Shown: positions 17,782 to 27,445 of the stretch, piece after piece
Numbering within the stretch: the first letter of the stretch is position 1
Layout of the letters: each line of letters opens with the position of its first letter
From: JAITMY01 sp031553765
GTDB lineage: Bacteria > Bacteroidota > Bacteroidia > Bacteroidales > UBA932
Reading direction: 5' to 3'
Assembly (NCBI GenBank): GCA_031553765.1
Contig: JAVBKY010000005.1
Location: 124,001 to 188,000 of the forward strand
DNA length: 64,000 nt
Program-made: the position numbers and the translations under genes
The notes under the pieces: generated by a model
Database searches by the model: none
Told to the model about the DNA's origin: nothing
Seen by the model: the letters and a program-made list of their open reading frames with translations, nothing else

Positions 17782-18372
17782 TTAACTCAATCCCTTATTT
17801 ACTTCTTCTATGTACTTTACAACTTCCTCTCCTCCCATCTTCTTTTCTGACGAGGTGACGAACATTTTTGGTAACTCCTCCCATGATTCCAATAGGGTAC
17901 GCTTGTATTGCTCCACGCTGTTGCGCTTTGCGGCGCTTGTTACTTTGTCGGCTTTGGTGAATACCAGTGCAAAGGGTACGCCGTTTTCACCCAGCATTTG
18001 TATAAAGTCAAGATCGATTTGTTGTGGTTCATGTCTAATATCAATCAGCACAAATAGCAGGGTGAGTACCTCACGTTTAGTTACGTAGTAGTTAATCATC
18101 TTTGCAAAGCGTTCGCGCTCGCTTTTCGACAATTTTGCAAAGCCGTAACCCGGTAAGTCTACTAAATACCACGCATCATCGACCAAAAAGTGGTTAATCA
18201 ACTTTGTTTTTCCGGGCTTTGACGAAACCTTGCTCAACTTAGCATTACCCGTGAGCATGTTGATCAACGATGATTTCCCCACATTCGAACGCCCTATAAA
18301 GGCATATTCGGGTAAGTTATTGTCGGGGCACTGCTCTGTTCTTTCGCTACTTTTTATGAATACGGCGTTCAT
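17782..18372 (-). CDS. engB: Ribosome-assembly GTPase EngB/YsxC
   Basis: 196 residues. A small GTPase needed for late 50S assembly. G1 is GRSNVGKSSLINML, G3 is DLPGYGFAKL, G4 is TKAD and G5 is TSSEKK. Length is normal for the family. TATCTTTG at 18408-18415 lies 35 bp upstream on the same strand. Divergent from the purF-type gene. Confidence 0.95.
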   Translation of the reverse strand: MNAVFIKSSERTEQCPDNNLPEYAFIGRSNVGKSSLINMLTGNAKLSKVSSKPGKTKLINHFLVDDAWYLVDLPGYGFAKLSKSERERFAKMINYYVTKREVLTLLFVLIDIRHEPQQIDLDFIQMLGENGVPFALVFTKADKVTSAAKRNSVEQYKRTLLESWEELPKMFVTSSEKKMGGEEVVKYIEEVNKGLS

Positions 18373-18407
18373 TATTTACTCTAAATTTCAGGTAATGTAA
18401 TCTGCTA

Positions 18408-18415
18408 CAAAGATA
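18408..18415 (-). promoter_or_regulatory. -7 promoter element of engB (TATCTTTG)
   Basis: Reverse-strand TATCTTTG, 35 bp upstream of the engB ATG. Confidence 0.7.
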
Positions 18416-18490
18416 AGGAGAAAATCTAAGTTGTATTTTTCACTCTTCTAGGCTCTTAAGATTCCTTCTAAAAGTTTGGTAAAAATAGTG

Positions 18491-18498
18491 TATCTTTG
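18491..18498 (+). promoter_or_regulatory. -7 promoter element of purF (TATCTTTG)
   Basis: TATCTTTG, 28 bp before the ATG at 18527. It excludes the longer reading frame that starts at 18476. Confidence 0.7.
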
Positions 18499-18526
18499 TG
18501 TGCTTAAAAAAATTCCTTCCAAAAAA

Positions 18527-20392
18527 ATGAGCGATCAACTTAAGCACGAATGCGGTATTGCCATGATTAGGCTGCTCAAGCCGCTTGACTACTACCATAA
18601 GAAATACGGCACATGGCAGTACGGTCTTAATAAGCTGTACTTGCTTATGGAGAAACAGCACAACCGTGGTCAGGAGGCGGCGGGTGTGGGAGTGCTTAAC
18701 CTTGGCGCCCAGGCAGGCGAGGAGTACATTTTTCGTGAGAGGGCGCTTGGCTCCGGAGCTATTAAGGAAATTTTTGAGCGTATAGGTTCACAGTATCCCG
18801 ATAATATTGAGGAGGGGTCTGACGAGTGGCTTAAGAGTTGGGGAGGGGCGTCGCTGCTTATGGGGCACCTGCGCTATGGTACCACAGGAAAAACGGGCTT
18901 GACGCATGCACACCCTTTTCTGCGCCGCAATAACTGGCGCACGCGCAACCTCATGCTGGCGGGTAACTTTAACCTTACTAATACCGATGAACTTTTTGAC
19001 CACCTTTTAGCCAGTGGACAGCATCCGCGTCACTACGGCGATACATTTTTTCTGCTTGAATCCATTGGACACCACCTCGATCGAGAGGTGCAGTACCAGT
19101 ATGATAAGTTCAAGAGTGAGGGGTTGAGAGGAGAAGAATTACACAAGCAGATTGAGCAGAAGTTGGACGTGTCGAACATTTTGCAACACACCGCCCCGCA
19201 GTGGGATGGCGGTTATGCTATGTGCGGCATTATAGGTAACGGCGATGCTTTTGTGTTGCGTGACCCTGTAGGAATTCGCCCTTGCTTTTACTATTGCGAC
19301 GATGAAATAGTTGTAGTGGCATCGGAGCGTCCCGTAATACAAACGGTAATGAGCGTATCGGCTGAGGCGGTGAATGAGCTGCAGCCCGGACAGGCTATGG
19401 TGCTTAAGCGTAACGGGATTTTTGATTTAGAGCAGGTGATGCCTGCGGCAGAAAGGCGCGCATGTTCGTTTGAGCGCATTTATTTTTCGCGCGGTAGCGA
19501 TCAGGATATTTACCGTGAGCGTAAGAAGTTGGGTGAGCAGCTTACAGAGCACGTTCTCTCAATGGTGGATTATGATACTGAAAATACGGTATTCTCATTT
19601 ATCCCCAATACCTCGGAGGTAGCATTTTATGGCCTCCAGGACGGGTTGAATGGCTACTTGAACGATAGAAAAATAAGACTTATTCACGAAGGTGGAAAAG
19701 CGCTTACTACCGGAGAACTGGATCAGATTCTTTCGCAACGTATACGTTCTGAAAAGGTGGCCATAAAGGATATTAAGCTTCGTACTTTCATTGCACAAAA
19801 TAAGAGTCGCAACGACCTTGCTGCGCACGTGTACGATGTGACCTATGGAACCATCAATCCAGGTGTGGATAACCTTGTAATAATTGACGACAGCATTGTC
19901 CGTGGAACCACGCTTAAGCAGAGTATCCTAAAAATTCTGGATAGGTTACATCCCAAAAAAATTATTATTGTTTCCTCATGTCCGCAGGTGCGTTACCCCG
20001 ACTGCTATGGTATTGACATGTCCAGCATGGATGAGTTCATTGCCTTCAGAGCAGCAGTAGCGTTACTAGAGGAAAAGGGTAAAACTTCGCTTATACAGGA
20101 GGTGTATGAGCAGTGCAAAGCACAGCTCAAGTTGCCAAAGGCAGAAATGACAAATCCGGTGAAAAGCATTTACGCACAGTTTACCGATGCAGAACTTTCG
20201 TACAAAATGGCACAGATGCTTAAACCCGATGATGTGAAGGCAGAGGTGGATTTTGTTTTTCAAACGATGGAGGGGTTGCATAAGGCTTGCCCTGATCATC
20301 TGGGCGATTGGTATTTCTCGGGTGATTATCCCACGCCCGGCGGTACTAAGTTTGTGTGCGAGGCGTTTATTCGCTATGTAGAGAAGAAGTAA
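18527..20392 (+). CDS. purF: Amidophosphoribosyltransferase, long bacteroidete form
   Basis: 621 residues. It takes the amide of glutamine to make phosphoribosylamine, the first step of purine synthesis. The N-terminal glutaminase begins MSDQLKHECGIAMIRLL, so the nucleophile Cys is residue 9 and an eight-residue propeptide must be removed. Other glutaminase blocks are KQHNRGQEAAG and LRYGTTG. The PRPP loop is IIDDSIVRGTTLKQS, near residue 465. The form is over 100 residues longer than enterobacterial PurF, as is usual in this phylum. purD lies 40 kb away. A strong terminator follows. Confidence 0.93.
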   Translation: MSDQLKHECGIAMIRLLKPLDYYHKKYGTWQYGLNKLYLLMEKQHNRGQEAAGVGVLNLGAQAGEEYIFRERALGSGAIKEIFERIGSQYPDNIEEGSDEWLKSWGGASLLMGHLRYGTTGKTGLTHAHPFLRRNNWRTRNLMLAGNFNLTNTDELFDHLLASGQHPRHYGDTFFLLESIGHHLDREVQYQYDKFKSEGLRGEELHKQIEQKLDVSNILQHTAPQWDGGYAMCGIIGNGDAFVLRDPVGIRPCFYYCDDEIVVVASERPVIQTVMSVSAEAVNELQPGQAMVLKRNGIFDLEQVMPAAERRACSFERIYFSRGSDQDIYRERKKLGEQLTEHVLSMVDYDTENTVFSFIPNTSEVAFYGLQDGLNGYLNDRKIRLIHEGGKALTTGELDQILSQRIRSEKVAIKDIKLRTFIAQNKSRNDLAAHVYDVTYGTINPGVDNLVIIDDSIVRGTTLKQSILKILDRLHPKKIIIVSSCPQVRYPDCYGIDMSSMDEFIAFRAAVALLEEKGKTSLIQEVYEQCKAQLKLPKAEMTNPVKSIYAQFTDAELSYKMAQMLKPDDVKAEVDFVFQTMEGLHKACPDHLGDWYFSGDYPTPGGTKFVCEAFIRYVEKK

Positions 20393-20405
20393 GTAGGCAA
20401 TAGGG

Positions 20406-20438
20406 AAAGGCGGAGTTCAAATTTTGAACTCCGCCTTT
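20406..20438 (+). terminator. Terminator of purF
   Basis: AAAGGCGGAGTTCAAA (20406-20421) pairs with TTTGAACTCCGCCTTT (20423-20438), with T-rich sequence after it. It also faces the end of the convergent outer-membrane gene. Confidence 0.85.
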
Positions 20439-20455
20439 TGTTTTGGAAAATATTT

Positions 20456-21523
20456 TTACAATTTAAACCTGTAGTTAACTGATAAAAGTCCTGAGGTACG
20501 GCCACCCAACAACCCAATTTCTGTGCGGAATTGCCATGCGGGATTTAGCTGGTACTGTGCACCTACGCAGGCAGTCCAATAGCTCTTTGGATGCTTATTG
20601 AGCGAGTACATCACGGTGGTGTTATCAATGCCTTGATTGATGTCAGGGAGCTTGTCGGATATGGTTTGTGCCAAGGTCTTCATGGTTTGATATTGCAGTG
20701 GCGACAGCGTGTGGTCGGGGTGGTATTGATTCCATTCACTTGCGCTATTAGTGTTGAGAATTACATCCAACTTGTCGCCCGTAAGATCGGGAACAATGCT
20801 ACCTAAATTAATGTTACCTGAGGTGGTACGATTGAGAAACATGCGAGTTCCGCCTACCCATAACGCAATATTACTTTCCTTGCCAAGCTGAAAGGTGTGC
20901 CCTACGCGCGGCGTAAGCATCATGGTATGTATGTCCTGATTCATGGAGCTGAAGTGTGTCCATACGCTATTGAAGTCGAGCGTGAGGAAAACGTACTGTA
21001 AGCCCGATGCTGCAGTGAGTCCAAAACCGTAAATGTAGCCGTCGAACTTGGCGGTAGTACTCATGTGTACAGGTGCGCTTAGCGTTACGCTGGTTTGTGT
21101 CCATGCCTTACCAAATATGCCATATACGTTGAGAAAGGGGAATAGCCATACGTCAACGCGTGCATTCACATTTTGAATATTGCCGTATACGTTACTGAAA
21201 TTCACAATGGAGTCGATGTTATACATCTGTTCGCTATTGGGAAGATTGGGATTTCTAAAGCCTATTTCTACATCAGATATGGTAACATCCTGTTTGCCCA
21301 CAAGCCCGTTGATCATAATGCCAACACCATCGGGTACGGAAAAACCACGCTTGATAACGCGCTCACCCAACAGCGGAAATATGTAGGGGTAGGTGAGTTT
21401 GCTGAGGCTATCGCGCAACGCGGGGTCGTGACGTGTAATGGTTTTAGTACCTGCGCCTACCTGTGCTTGTGCAACACCGCACAACGCTACCATGAGCGTT
21501 GCTACCAGTAGTATTTTTTTCAT
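20456..21523 (-). CDS. Predicted outer-membrane beta-barrel protein (355 aa)
   Basis: A signal peptide (MKKILLVATLMVALCGVAQAQ) is followed by alternating amphipathic strands ending in LLSVNYRFKL, a C-terminal aromatic-hydrophobic strand typical of outer-membrane barrels. The block VDVWLFPFLNVYGIFGKAW recalls a group of uncharacterised bacteroidete barrels, but I cannot name the family. Its upstream neighbour (21542-22279) is also an outer-membrane protein, 18 bp away, so they form a pair. Function unknown. Confidence 0.75.
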   Translation of the reverse strand: MKKILLVATLMVALCGVAQAQVGAGTKTITRHDPALRDSLSKLTYPYIFPLLGERVIKRGFSVPDGVGIMINGLVGKQDVTISDVEIGFRNPNLPNSEQMYNIDSIVNFSNVYGNIQNVNARVDVWLFPFLNVYGIFGKAWTQTSVTLSAPVHMSTTAKFDGYIYGFGLTAASGLQYVFLTLDFNSVWTHFSSMNQDIHTMMLTPRVGHTFQLGKESNIALWVGGTRMFLNRTTSGNINLGSIVPDLTGDKLDVILNTNSASEWNQYHPDHTLSPLQYQTMKTLAQTISDKLPDINQGIDNTTVMYSLNKHPKSYWTACVGAQYQLNPAWQFRTEIGLLGGRTSGLLSVNYRFKL

Positions 21524-21541
21524 GGTTGCTTATTGTTTTGG

Positions 21542-22279
21542 TTAGTTAGCAGCCTTACTTGCGTCGCTTGACCCTTTTGCTACAATAGGAATAGCAACGC
21601 CAATATGTACCATAATATTTTGCCCATTGGTAATATTAGCGCTTGATTTGTATACGTGGGTGAGCCCCTGCGTGTAGCGCAGGTTGAATTTTAGCCCGTG
21701 AGCATCACCCCCCATAAGCCGGTACTCCAAGTCAGCGCAAATGCCAAAAGCAATAGGGTTAATGTATGAGTTAATTTTCTGGGTGTACTCGTAGCTGCCG
21801 GTATCGTCCTTTTTGGAGTAAATATCCTTAGCAATAATACGCGCTTCAAGTACAGGTCCCATACCCACAGCCCAAGAGTTGGTGATATCGTAGCGCATTA
21901 TGGGAGTTATTTCAAAGTAGGTAATTTTGCGGTTGAACTTAGTGTAATCCGTGGTAATAGATGCATCGGCAAAGGCCTGATCCATATCTAAGCCGTGACC
22001 ACCACCGGGGGTTTTAAATACCATGTAGTTTTCGAAACGCCAACCATTTGCGCCAAACTTTCCCAACTCCAGATTAGTGTACGCGCCGATGGCAAGACCA
22101 ACGTTGGGTACGCCAACTCCAGAGTTGGTTATCCACGTATTTTGCTCTGCAAGGAATAGGCCCACTTGTACTCTATCGGTCGAAATTTTTTTGCCGAAAA
22201 CCAGCGCAATTAACGCCTGCGATTGTCCTGTAGTGCTGAATACAAGGCAGATCGATAGCAGCAAAAAGATTTTTTTCAT
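21542..22279 (-). CDS. Predicted outer-membrane protein (245 aa)
   Basis: Signal peptide MKKIFLLLSICLVFSTTGQS, then many short amphipathic strands such as KITYFEITPIMRYDITN and AHGLKFNLRYTQGLTHVY, consistent with a small beta barrel. No known family motif is recognised. First gene of a two-gene unit with the next barrel protein. Divergent from miaA. Function unknown; porin-like or structural are both possible. Confidence 0.7.
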   Translation of the reverse strand: MKKIFLLLSICLVFSTTGQSQALIALVFGKKISTDRVQVGLFLAEQNTWITNSGVGVPNVGLAIGAYTNLELGKFGANGWRFENYMVFKTPGGGHGLDMDQAFADASITTDYTKFNRKITYFEITPIMRYDITNSWAVGMGPVLEARIIAKDIYSKKDDTGSYEYTQKINSYINPIAFGICADLEYRLMGGDAHGLKFNLRYTQGLTHVYKSSANITNGQNIMVHIGVAIPIVAKGSSDASKAAN

Positions 22280-22366
22280 GGTTGAAAAAAGTTAAATTGA
22301 ATAACTCAAAGGTAGTTAGAAAAAGTAAAGAGAGGGCAGTTGTAACGTATTTTACACTTTTTTTGT

Positions 22367-22374
22367 AAATTTGT
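22367..22374 (+). promoter_or_regulatory. -7 promoter element of miaA (TAAATTTG)
   Basis: TAAATTTG fits TAnnTTTG and lies 13 bp before the miaA ATG. Confidence 0.65.
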
Positions 22375-22387
22375 CAGCATTCGTGCC

Positions 22388-23308
22388 ATGAACTGTGAAT
22401 TAATAACCATACTAGGACCAACCGCCTCTGGAAAAACCAAGGTGGCGGCGCACTTGGCTGCGCGTTTGAATGGTGAAATTATTTCGGCTGACTCACGACA
22501 AGTGTACCGTGGTATGGATATAGGTACAGGTAAGGATTTGGTCGATTATACGGTGGATAAAAAACTCGTTCCTTACCACCTTATTGATGTTGTAGATGCT
22601 GGCTATAAGTATAACGTGTACGAGTATCAGCAGGATTTCAGGCGGGTCTTTAAAGATATTCGCTCACGCGGAAAAATGCCTGTGCTGTGCGGCGGAAGTG
22701 GCATGTATATTGAGGCGGCGGTGGAGGGTTATGCGCTGCCCGAGGTGCCCTCTAATCCGGAGTTGCGTGTGGAATTGAATTTGCTGTCGGACGAAGAGCT
22801 AGAGCAAAAGTTGGAGCAGCTGAAGGTGACGCACAACCGCTCAGACTTTGACACCCGCAAGCGCGTTATCCGTGCCATTGAAATAGCATTGCACGAGCAA
22901 ACTACGCAGGTGGATAAGTTGGAGCCTATAAAAAACCTGTACGTGGGTATAGCTGTTGACCGTGAGGAGCGTCGAACCCGTATTACAGAGCGCCTGCATG
23001 CACGCTTACGTGAGGGGATGGTACAGGAAGTGGAACGAATTCTAACCTCAGGCGTAAAGCCCGAAGACTTAGAGTATTATGGACTTGAATATAAATTTGT
23101 AACTGAGTATGTCATCGGTAAATTATCGTATGATGAAATGGTGCAAAAGCTTAATGTTGCCATCCACCAGTTTGCCAAGCGGCAAATGACCTGGTTTAGG
23201 CACATGGAGCGAAAGGGAGCAGTAATCTATTGGATTGATGGATTTCTACCTCTTGAGCAAAAGTTGAAAAAGATAGAGATTTTACTCGATGGCGCAAAAC
23301 ATGTATAG
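22388..23308 (+). CDS. miaA: tRNA dimethylallyltransferase
   Basis: 306 residues. It adds an isopentenyl group to A37 of tRNAs that read U-starting codons. miaB, which acts after it, is at 55143. P-loop GPTASGKTKVAAHLA, then ISADSRQVYRGMDIGTGK and VLCGGSGMYIEA. The C-terminal block FAKRQMTWFRHM is typical. The reading frame overlaps the start of the next gene, so the two are likely translated together. Confidence 0.96.
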   Translation: MNCELITILGPTASGKTKVAAHLAARLNGEIISADSRQVYRGMDIGTGKDLVDYTVDKKLVPYHLIDVVDAGYKYNVYEYQQDFRRVFKDIRSRGKMPVLCGGSGMYIEAAVEGYALPEVPSNPELRVELNLLSDEELEQKLEQLKVTHNRSDFDTRKRVIRAIEIALHEQTTQVDKLEPIKNLYVGIAVDREERRTRITERLHARLREGMVQEVERILTSGVKPEDLEYYGLEYKFVTEYVIGKLSYDEMVQKLNVAIHQFAKRQMTWFRHMERKGAVIYWIDGFLPLEQKLKKIEILLDGAKHV

Positions 23309-25628
23309 CTTATTCAAGAACGTTTTTAAACGATACTTACTGTTAGTCTTGCTGCTTTTGGCGAACATTGTAGTAACCTATGCCGCCGGCGATAGAATTA
23401 CCTTTACGTGGTATGCCGCTGCCGGCGACGAAAAGGAATTTGCTATTTATGCAACAGTGGGTGAGGTGTTTACTGTTTCTTGGGGTGATACTGCTGCATC
23501 AACACCTCACAACGATGGTTATGGGGGCGGTGAATTCCTCTCCCATGTGTACTCCACAACCGGAAACTATACTGTGACCATTGAGGTGCAGTCGTCCGAA
23601 TGCTATCTTAAGGGGCTAGAGTTAGAAAATATGAGCGTGACAGCGCTTGATGTGCACCGTGCACCGCACTTGACACGTTTGGACTGTGCCGGAAATTGGA
23701 TGGAGAGCCTTGATGTAGATGCTGTTCGAGGCCTTAAAGTGCTATACTGTTTTAACAACCCTATGGTGAAATTGCGCTTGGGGACCAACGAAAGTTTGAA
23801 TAAGTTATACTGTTTCGGTTGCTGGATTGACACGCTTGATGTAAGTGGATGTCCTGTTTTGACCTACCTCGACTGCTCCGAAAATGCATTACGTTCGCTC
23901 AATATTAAGGGAGCAAAGTCGCTATCACGCTTGGATTGCTCGGGAGGTTGGCTAACCTCGCTTGATGCAAGCGGCAGTGACAAGTTGAGTTTTATTAATT
24001 GTTCCAGTAATTATCTTGCTGCGCTCAACGTGCAAGGTGATACATCGCTATATCGTATAGAATGTAGCGATAATCAGTTGACTAATATTGACGTAAGCAC
24101 CAACAAAAATCTGCTGGAACTTAACTGCTCCAATAATCGCTTGACATCGCTCAACGTGCGTGGAGCAGAAAAACTCATGCTCTTGTACTGCCACAATAAT
24201 CGCTTGTCATTGTCGGATATGTATGCTGCTTCGCAGGTAGTAGATAATATTGAGGGAAAGGAATTTGGTCCGCAGTTGCATGATATGCAGCATGCGTTAT
24301 TAGATGTGCCTGTGCGCCCTACGGTAAGCATGCAACTGGGTAAAATACCTACCAAATTTGTTGTGAAGAAAGGTAATGTACTTGCGAAGGAGGGTAGAGA
24401 TTACCAACTAGTACAGGGCGAAATTATATTTCGCACTCAAGGGGTATATGCTGTAGAAATGAGTAGTGGCGCTATTGCCGCTGCCGACTGGCTTCCCACC
24501 AAGGAGGTGATGCGTTATGAGGTGGTGAGTGCAGAATTAGCGTCGCACATTTTGTACGTAAAAAGTGCTGGTAAAGATAATGCCGATGGTAAGTCATGGG
24601 CTACCGCCAAGCGCACCCTACAAGCTGCGATGAGCGCTGCTGTTGCAGGAGATACGGTATGCGTGGCTGCAGGTACGTATTATGGTGGGTTTTTTATGAA
24701 GGAGGGCGTGCAGGTGTTTGGTGGTTTTAATACCACGCAGCCGGAAGGCATTGCCGAGCGTAATCTTCAGCAAAATGTTACCGTGCTAAATGGAGAAAAA
24801 CGAAGGCGCGTGATCACGCAGCCTCGTAATTTTGCAGACGTGACTGCGTGGGATGGCTTTGTCCTGCAGGGTGGTCGAGCATCGGTAGGGGCGGCGGCCT
24901 ACTTAATGGAGGGTGGCATGCTGCGCCGCTGCTCGTTTGCTGATAATGTAAGTGGAACACCTACTGTAGGTGAATTTCAACCACAGTATGGTGGGGTGGT
25001 ATACCACGTGGCCAACGGTAAAGCGCATGTTATGGCGCTGTGTGACGCGGGGGATGGCTTGCTTTACCCTTACGACAATGGTTGGGGGGGAGTTGTGCAA
25101 GAGCTGACCTTGACTAAGGCCAACACCTGTGATGAGGTGACTTCAACACTGTCAACGGGAGCTATAAATACAGTTTTGCTTGCGCGACAGAATAGCCGTG
25201 CAGCGATGGCAGCGCAAACTTATAGCCAACGTGCATACGGATTTACTGATCCTCCTTCGGGCTGGTACCTGCCTTCGGCAGCGGAGTGGAGGCTATTTGT
25301 AAATAGTTGTACAGCTGATATTGTATCGCATGCCCCGCTTTTTGACGTAGTGAACGAAACGTTAACGGCGTCCGGTGGAGTTCAACTGGATACGTTGGAG
25401 TACTACTCCTCTACATTGCACGATAACCTTGAACCTTGGGTTGTGAACTTCCTTCCCGATTCTGGTTTCTATAAGCATGTTGCACCTACCTATGATGACG
25501 ATCGCTGCATGTACACTCCTATGAAAGTTCGTCCTGTAACGCTGCTGGACGTGGCGTCGTCTCCCTCTATCCTTTCCGAGAGGCGTAATGGATTATTTTA
25601 TGTGAATGAAAGTCAGATAGTTGACTAA
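23301..25628 (+). CDS. Large secreted PKD / leucine-rich-repeat / beta-helix protein
   Basis: About 775 residues. Signal or anchor segment KRYLLLVLLLLANIVVTYAA. A PKD-like domain follows (VSWGD ... HVYSTTGNYTVTIEV). From about residue 125 to 313 come nine repeats of exactly 21 residues with a Cys at position 6 (for example LTYLDCSENALRSLNIKG). An Ig-like stretch and a DUF1565-type beta-helix start (YVKSAGKDNADGKSWATAK) come next. The C-terminal part holds a GWYLPSAAEW block as in Fibrobacter-type paralogous domains. No type IX sorting tail is seen at the end. The start is unsure: 23289 or 23301, both overlapping miaA. Function unknown; probably surface adhesion. Confidence 0.8.
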   Translation: MYSLFKNVFKRYLLLVLLLLANIVVTYAAGDRITFTWYAAAGDEKEFAIYATVGEVFTVSWGDTAASTPHNDGYGGGEFLSHVYSTTGNYTVTIEVQSSECYLKGLELENMSVTALDVHRAPHLTRLDCAGNWMESLDVDAVRGLKVLYCFNNPMVKLRLGTNESLNKLYCFGCWIDTLDVSGCPVLTYLDCSENALRSLNIKGAKSLSRLDCSGGWLTSLDASGSDKLSFINCSSNYLAALNVQGDTSLYRIECSDNQLTNIDVSTNKNLLELNCSNNRLTSLNVRGAEKLMLLYCHNNRLSLSDMYAASQVVDNIEGKEFGPQLHDMQHALLDVPVRPTVSMQLGKIPTKFVVKKGNVLAKEGRDYQLVQGEIIFRTQGVYAVEMSSGAIAAADWLPTKEVMRYEVVSAELASHILYVKSAGKDNADGKSWATAKRTLQAAMSAAVAGDTVCVAAGTYYGGFFMKEGVQVFGGFNTTQPEGIAERNLQQNVTVLNGEKRRRVITQPRNFADVTAWDGFVLQGGRASVGAAAYLMEGGMLRRCSFADNVSGTPTVGEFQPQYGGVVYHVANGKAHVMALCDAGDGLLYPYDNGWGGVVQELTLTKANTCDEVTSTLSTGAINTVLLARQNSRAAMAAQTYSQRAYGFTDPPSGWYLPSAAEWRLFVNSCTADIVSHAPLFDVVNETLTASGGVQLDTLEYYSSTLHDNLEPWVVNFLPDSGFYKHVAPTYDDDRCMYTPMKVRPVTLLDVASSPSILSERRNGLFYVNESQIVD

Positions 25629-25727
25629 TATGTTTTTGCTTGAAAATATATTTCTTAAACCGATTACCAAGATGAGAAATTTTAGATACATTTGTGTTAA
25701 TATTTTATTGATTATTAGCACTTTTGT

Positions 25728-26432
25728 ATGTCGATAACGAGGGTTAATCTACGCGCTTTGCGCACTCAGGATTGGTGCGATTTTATTGGCGCTCTGAAGT
25801 CATTGGTGGAGGAATTTTCCCCAAAGGTGTTGCAGGTAGAGTCGAACTATGCACAATTGGTTACTTACCATGCTGCTGTATGCAACATGGTGGAGCACGT
25901 CGACTTCGGCCCGCTAGGTGATACCATTATTCATGCCGATAGTAGGCGCAAGACCGCATTGCGTAAAGTGAATGAGCGCTTGGAGCAGCAGCAGCAAAGT
26001 GCTAACCTTAGAGTAAGGTGGTCGGCTCGTCGTATACATAAGTTGCTGGTGCGCTATGATGAAGCTGCGTACATGTCCTACAAAGATGAGTTGGCAGCTC
26101 TGGCAAAAGTGAAGCAAAAGTTACAAAGTAAGGCTGATAAATATAGACCAATGGTGAGGCGTGTAGGAGTCGCTGACCTGCTACTTGATCTGCGAAACAG
26201 TGTGGAAGATTTTAAAGTGTTGATGGGGGCACACCATGAGGAGGGTGCCGCACAAGCTTGCGAATCGCTACTCAATATGCGTAGACAAGGAAATACCTAC
26301 TATCGTGCACTAGTAAAACGGCTGGATAAGTTGAGCACGAGTCGGAGGGGGCGAAGCGAACTTTTGAACAACTTCCTTGAACGCTACGAGGAACTTGTAG
26401 GTAAATATGTAGAAAAGGAACTTTGGAGGTAA
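25728..26432 (+). CDS. Uncharacterised helical protein (DUF6261-like)
   Basis: 234 residues, almost entirely helical and charged, with a glutamine-rich stretch (EQQQQSANL). The N-terminus MSITRVNLRALRTQDWCDFI and the overall size recall the DUF6261 group of Bacteroidota proteins, but this is from memory. No signal peptide or membrane segment. It lies 99 bp after the secreted repeat protein and is convergent with the hldE-type gene. Function unknown. Confidence 0.65.
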   Translation: MSITRVNLRALRTQDWCDFIGALKSLVEEFSPKVLQVESNYAQLVTYHAAVCNMVEHVDFGPLGDTIIHADSRRKTALRKVNERLEQQQQSANLRVRWSARRIHKLLVRYDEAAYMSYKDELAALAKVKQKLQSKADKYRPMVRRVGVADLLLDLRNSVEDFKVLMGAHHEEGAAQACESLLNMRRQGNTYYRALVKRLDKLSTSRRGRSELLNNFLERYEELVGKYVEKELWR

Positions 26433-26439
26433 GTTAATG

Positions 26440-27429
26440 CTAAGCCAACTTCTTTAAGCACTCCTCTAGCAGCTGTTTTTTGTTGATGGGCACAACGCCA
26501 ACCTTTTCGCAAACCAACCCGCCCGCAAGATTTGATACCGAAGCAATCATTTTAGGCGCAAGGCCTGCCACCAAGCAAAGGCTTGCCACGCTGATTACCG
26601 TGTCGCCTGCACCCGATACGTCGGCTATGTTGCGCAACTCAGCAGGAATGGCATCGTACTGCTCTCCATCTGATATGAGCACACCGCGCTCAGAAAGCGT
26701 AATCATCGCATACTTTACCTTCATCCGTTTATTTAGCTGGCGTGCCGCTTCAAATATGGAATCGTAGCTCTTTTTATCTACATCTACCTTTAAACCTTCA
26801 CATAGCTCCTTAAAGTTAGGCTTAAAGAGCGTTACGTTGTTATAATCCAAAAAATTCCTCTTTTTGGGGTCAACCAGTGTTGGTATTTTGCGAGAATTAG
26901 CAAGGCTTACCACCCACTCAATGATGTTTGGAGTGATAACTCCCTTGTCGTAGTCCTCAAAAATAATGGCATCAATTTTCTCGGTTTCAAGCAGCTGTTC
27001 TATATGTGCAAAAAACTTTTTTTGCAATTCTTCGTGCAGCGGCTTGGTAATTTCCTCGTCAATGCGGAGTAAATGCTGAGTGCCCGAAATGATGCGGGTT
27101 TTGGTAGTGGTTGCTCGCGTGCTGTCCGAAATAATTCCTACATCGGTAAGACCATAATTTTCAAGCAGCTGTGCAAAAATTCGAGACTTACTATCGTTAC
27201 CCACTACTGAGCAGAGTATGGGACGAGCGCCCAATGCCTGCAGGTTGAGCGCCACGTTGGCAGCACCGCCCAAACGATTTTCGAGCTGTGTGCTGGCTAA
27301 GATGGGTACGGGCGCTTCGGGTGAGATCCTATCCACCTTTCCCCACATGTACGAATCAATCATCACATCGCCTATAACCAGTACTGATAGCGAGTTGAAC
27401 TTCTCAAAAATATGCTGAAAATTGATCAT
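26440..27429 (-). CDS. rfaE1: Heptose-7-phosphate kinase / PfkB family sugar kinase
   Basis: 329 residues, the kinase half of HldE without the nucleotidyl-transferase domain. Motifs: LVIGDVMIDSYMWGKVDRISPEAP is the HldE N-terminus (shown in parts: VIGDVMIDSYMWG, then RISPEAPVP), GGAANVALNLQALGA, and the catalytic DVSGAGDTV. It phosphorylates heptose-7-phosphate for the lipopolysaccharide core, by family knowledge. A ribokinase or other PfkB role is possible but less likely given the N-terminus. 16 bp after mscL on the same strand. Confidence 0.88.
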   Translation of the reverse strand: MINFQHIFEKFNSLSVLVIGDVMIDSYMWGKVDRISPEAPVPILASTQLENRLGGAANVALNLQALGARPILCSVVGNDSKSRIFAQLLENYGLTDVGIISDSTRATTTKTRIISGTQHLLRIDEEITKPLHEELQKKFFAHIEQLLETEKIDAIIFEDYDKGVITPNIIEWVVSLANSRKIPTLVDPKKRNFLDYNNVTLFKPNFKELCEGLKVDVDKKSYDSIFEAARQLNKRMKVKYAMITLSERGVLISDGEQYDAIPAELRNIADVSGAGDTVISVASLCLVAGLAPKMIASVSNLAGGLVCEKVGVVPINKKQLLEECLKKLA

Positions 27430-27445
27430 TCTTTTGCTGCAAAAA

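Noticed and set aside
23289..23308. miaA and the next gene as one fused gene
   Set aside because: They are in different frames and miaA has its own stop at 23308; this is a simple overlap.
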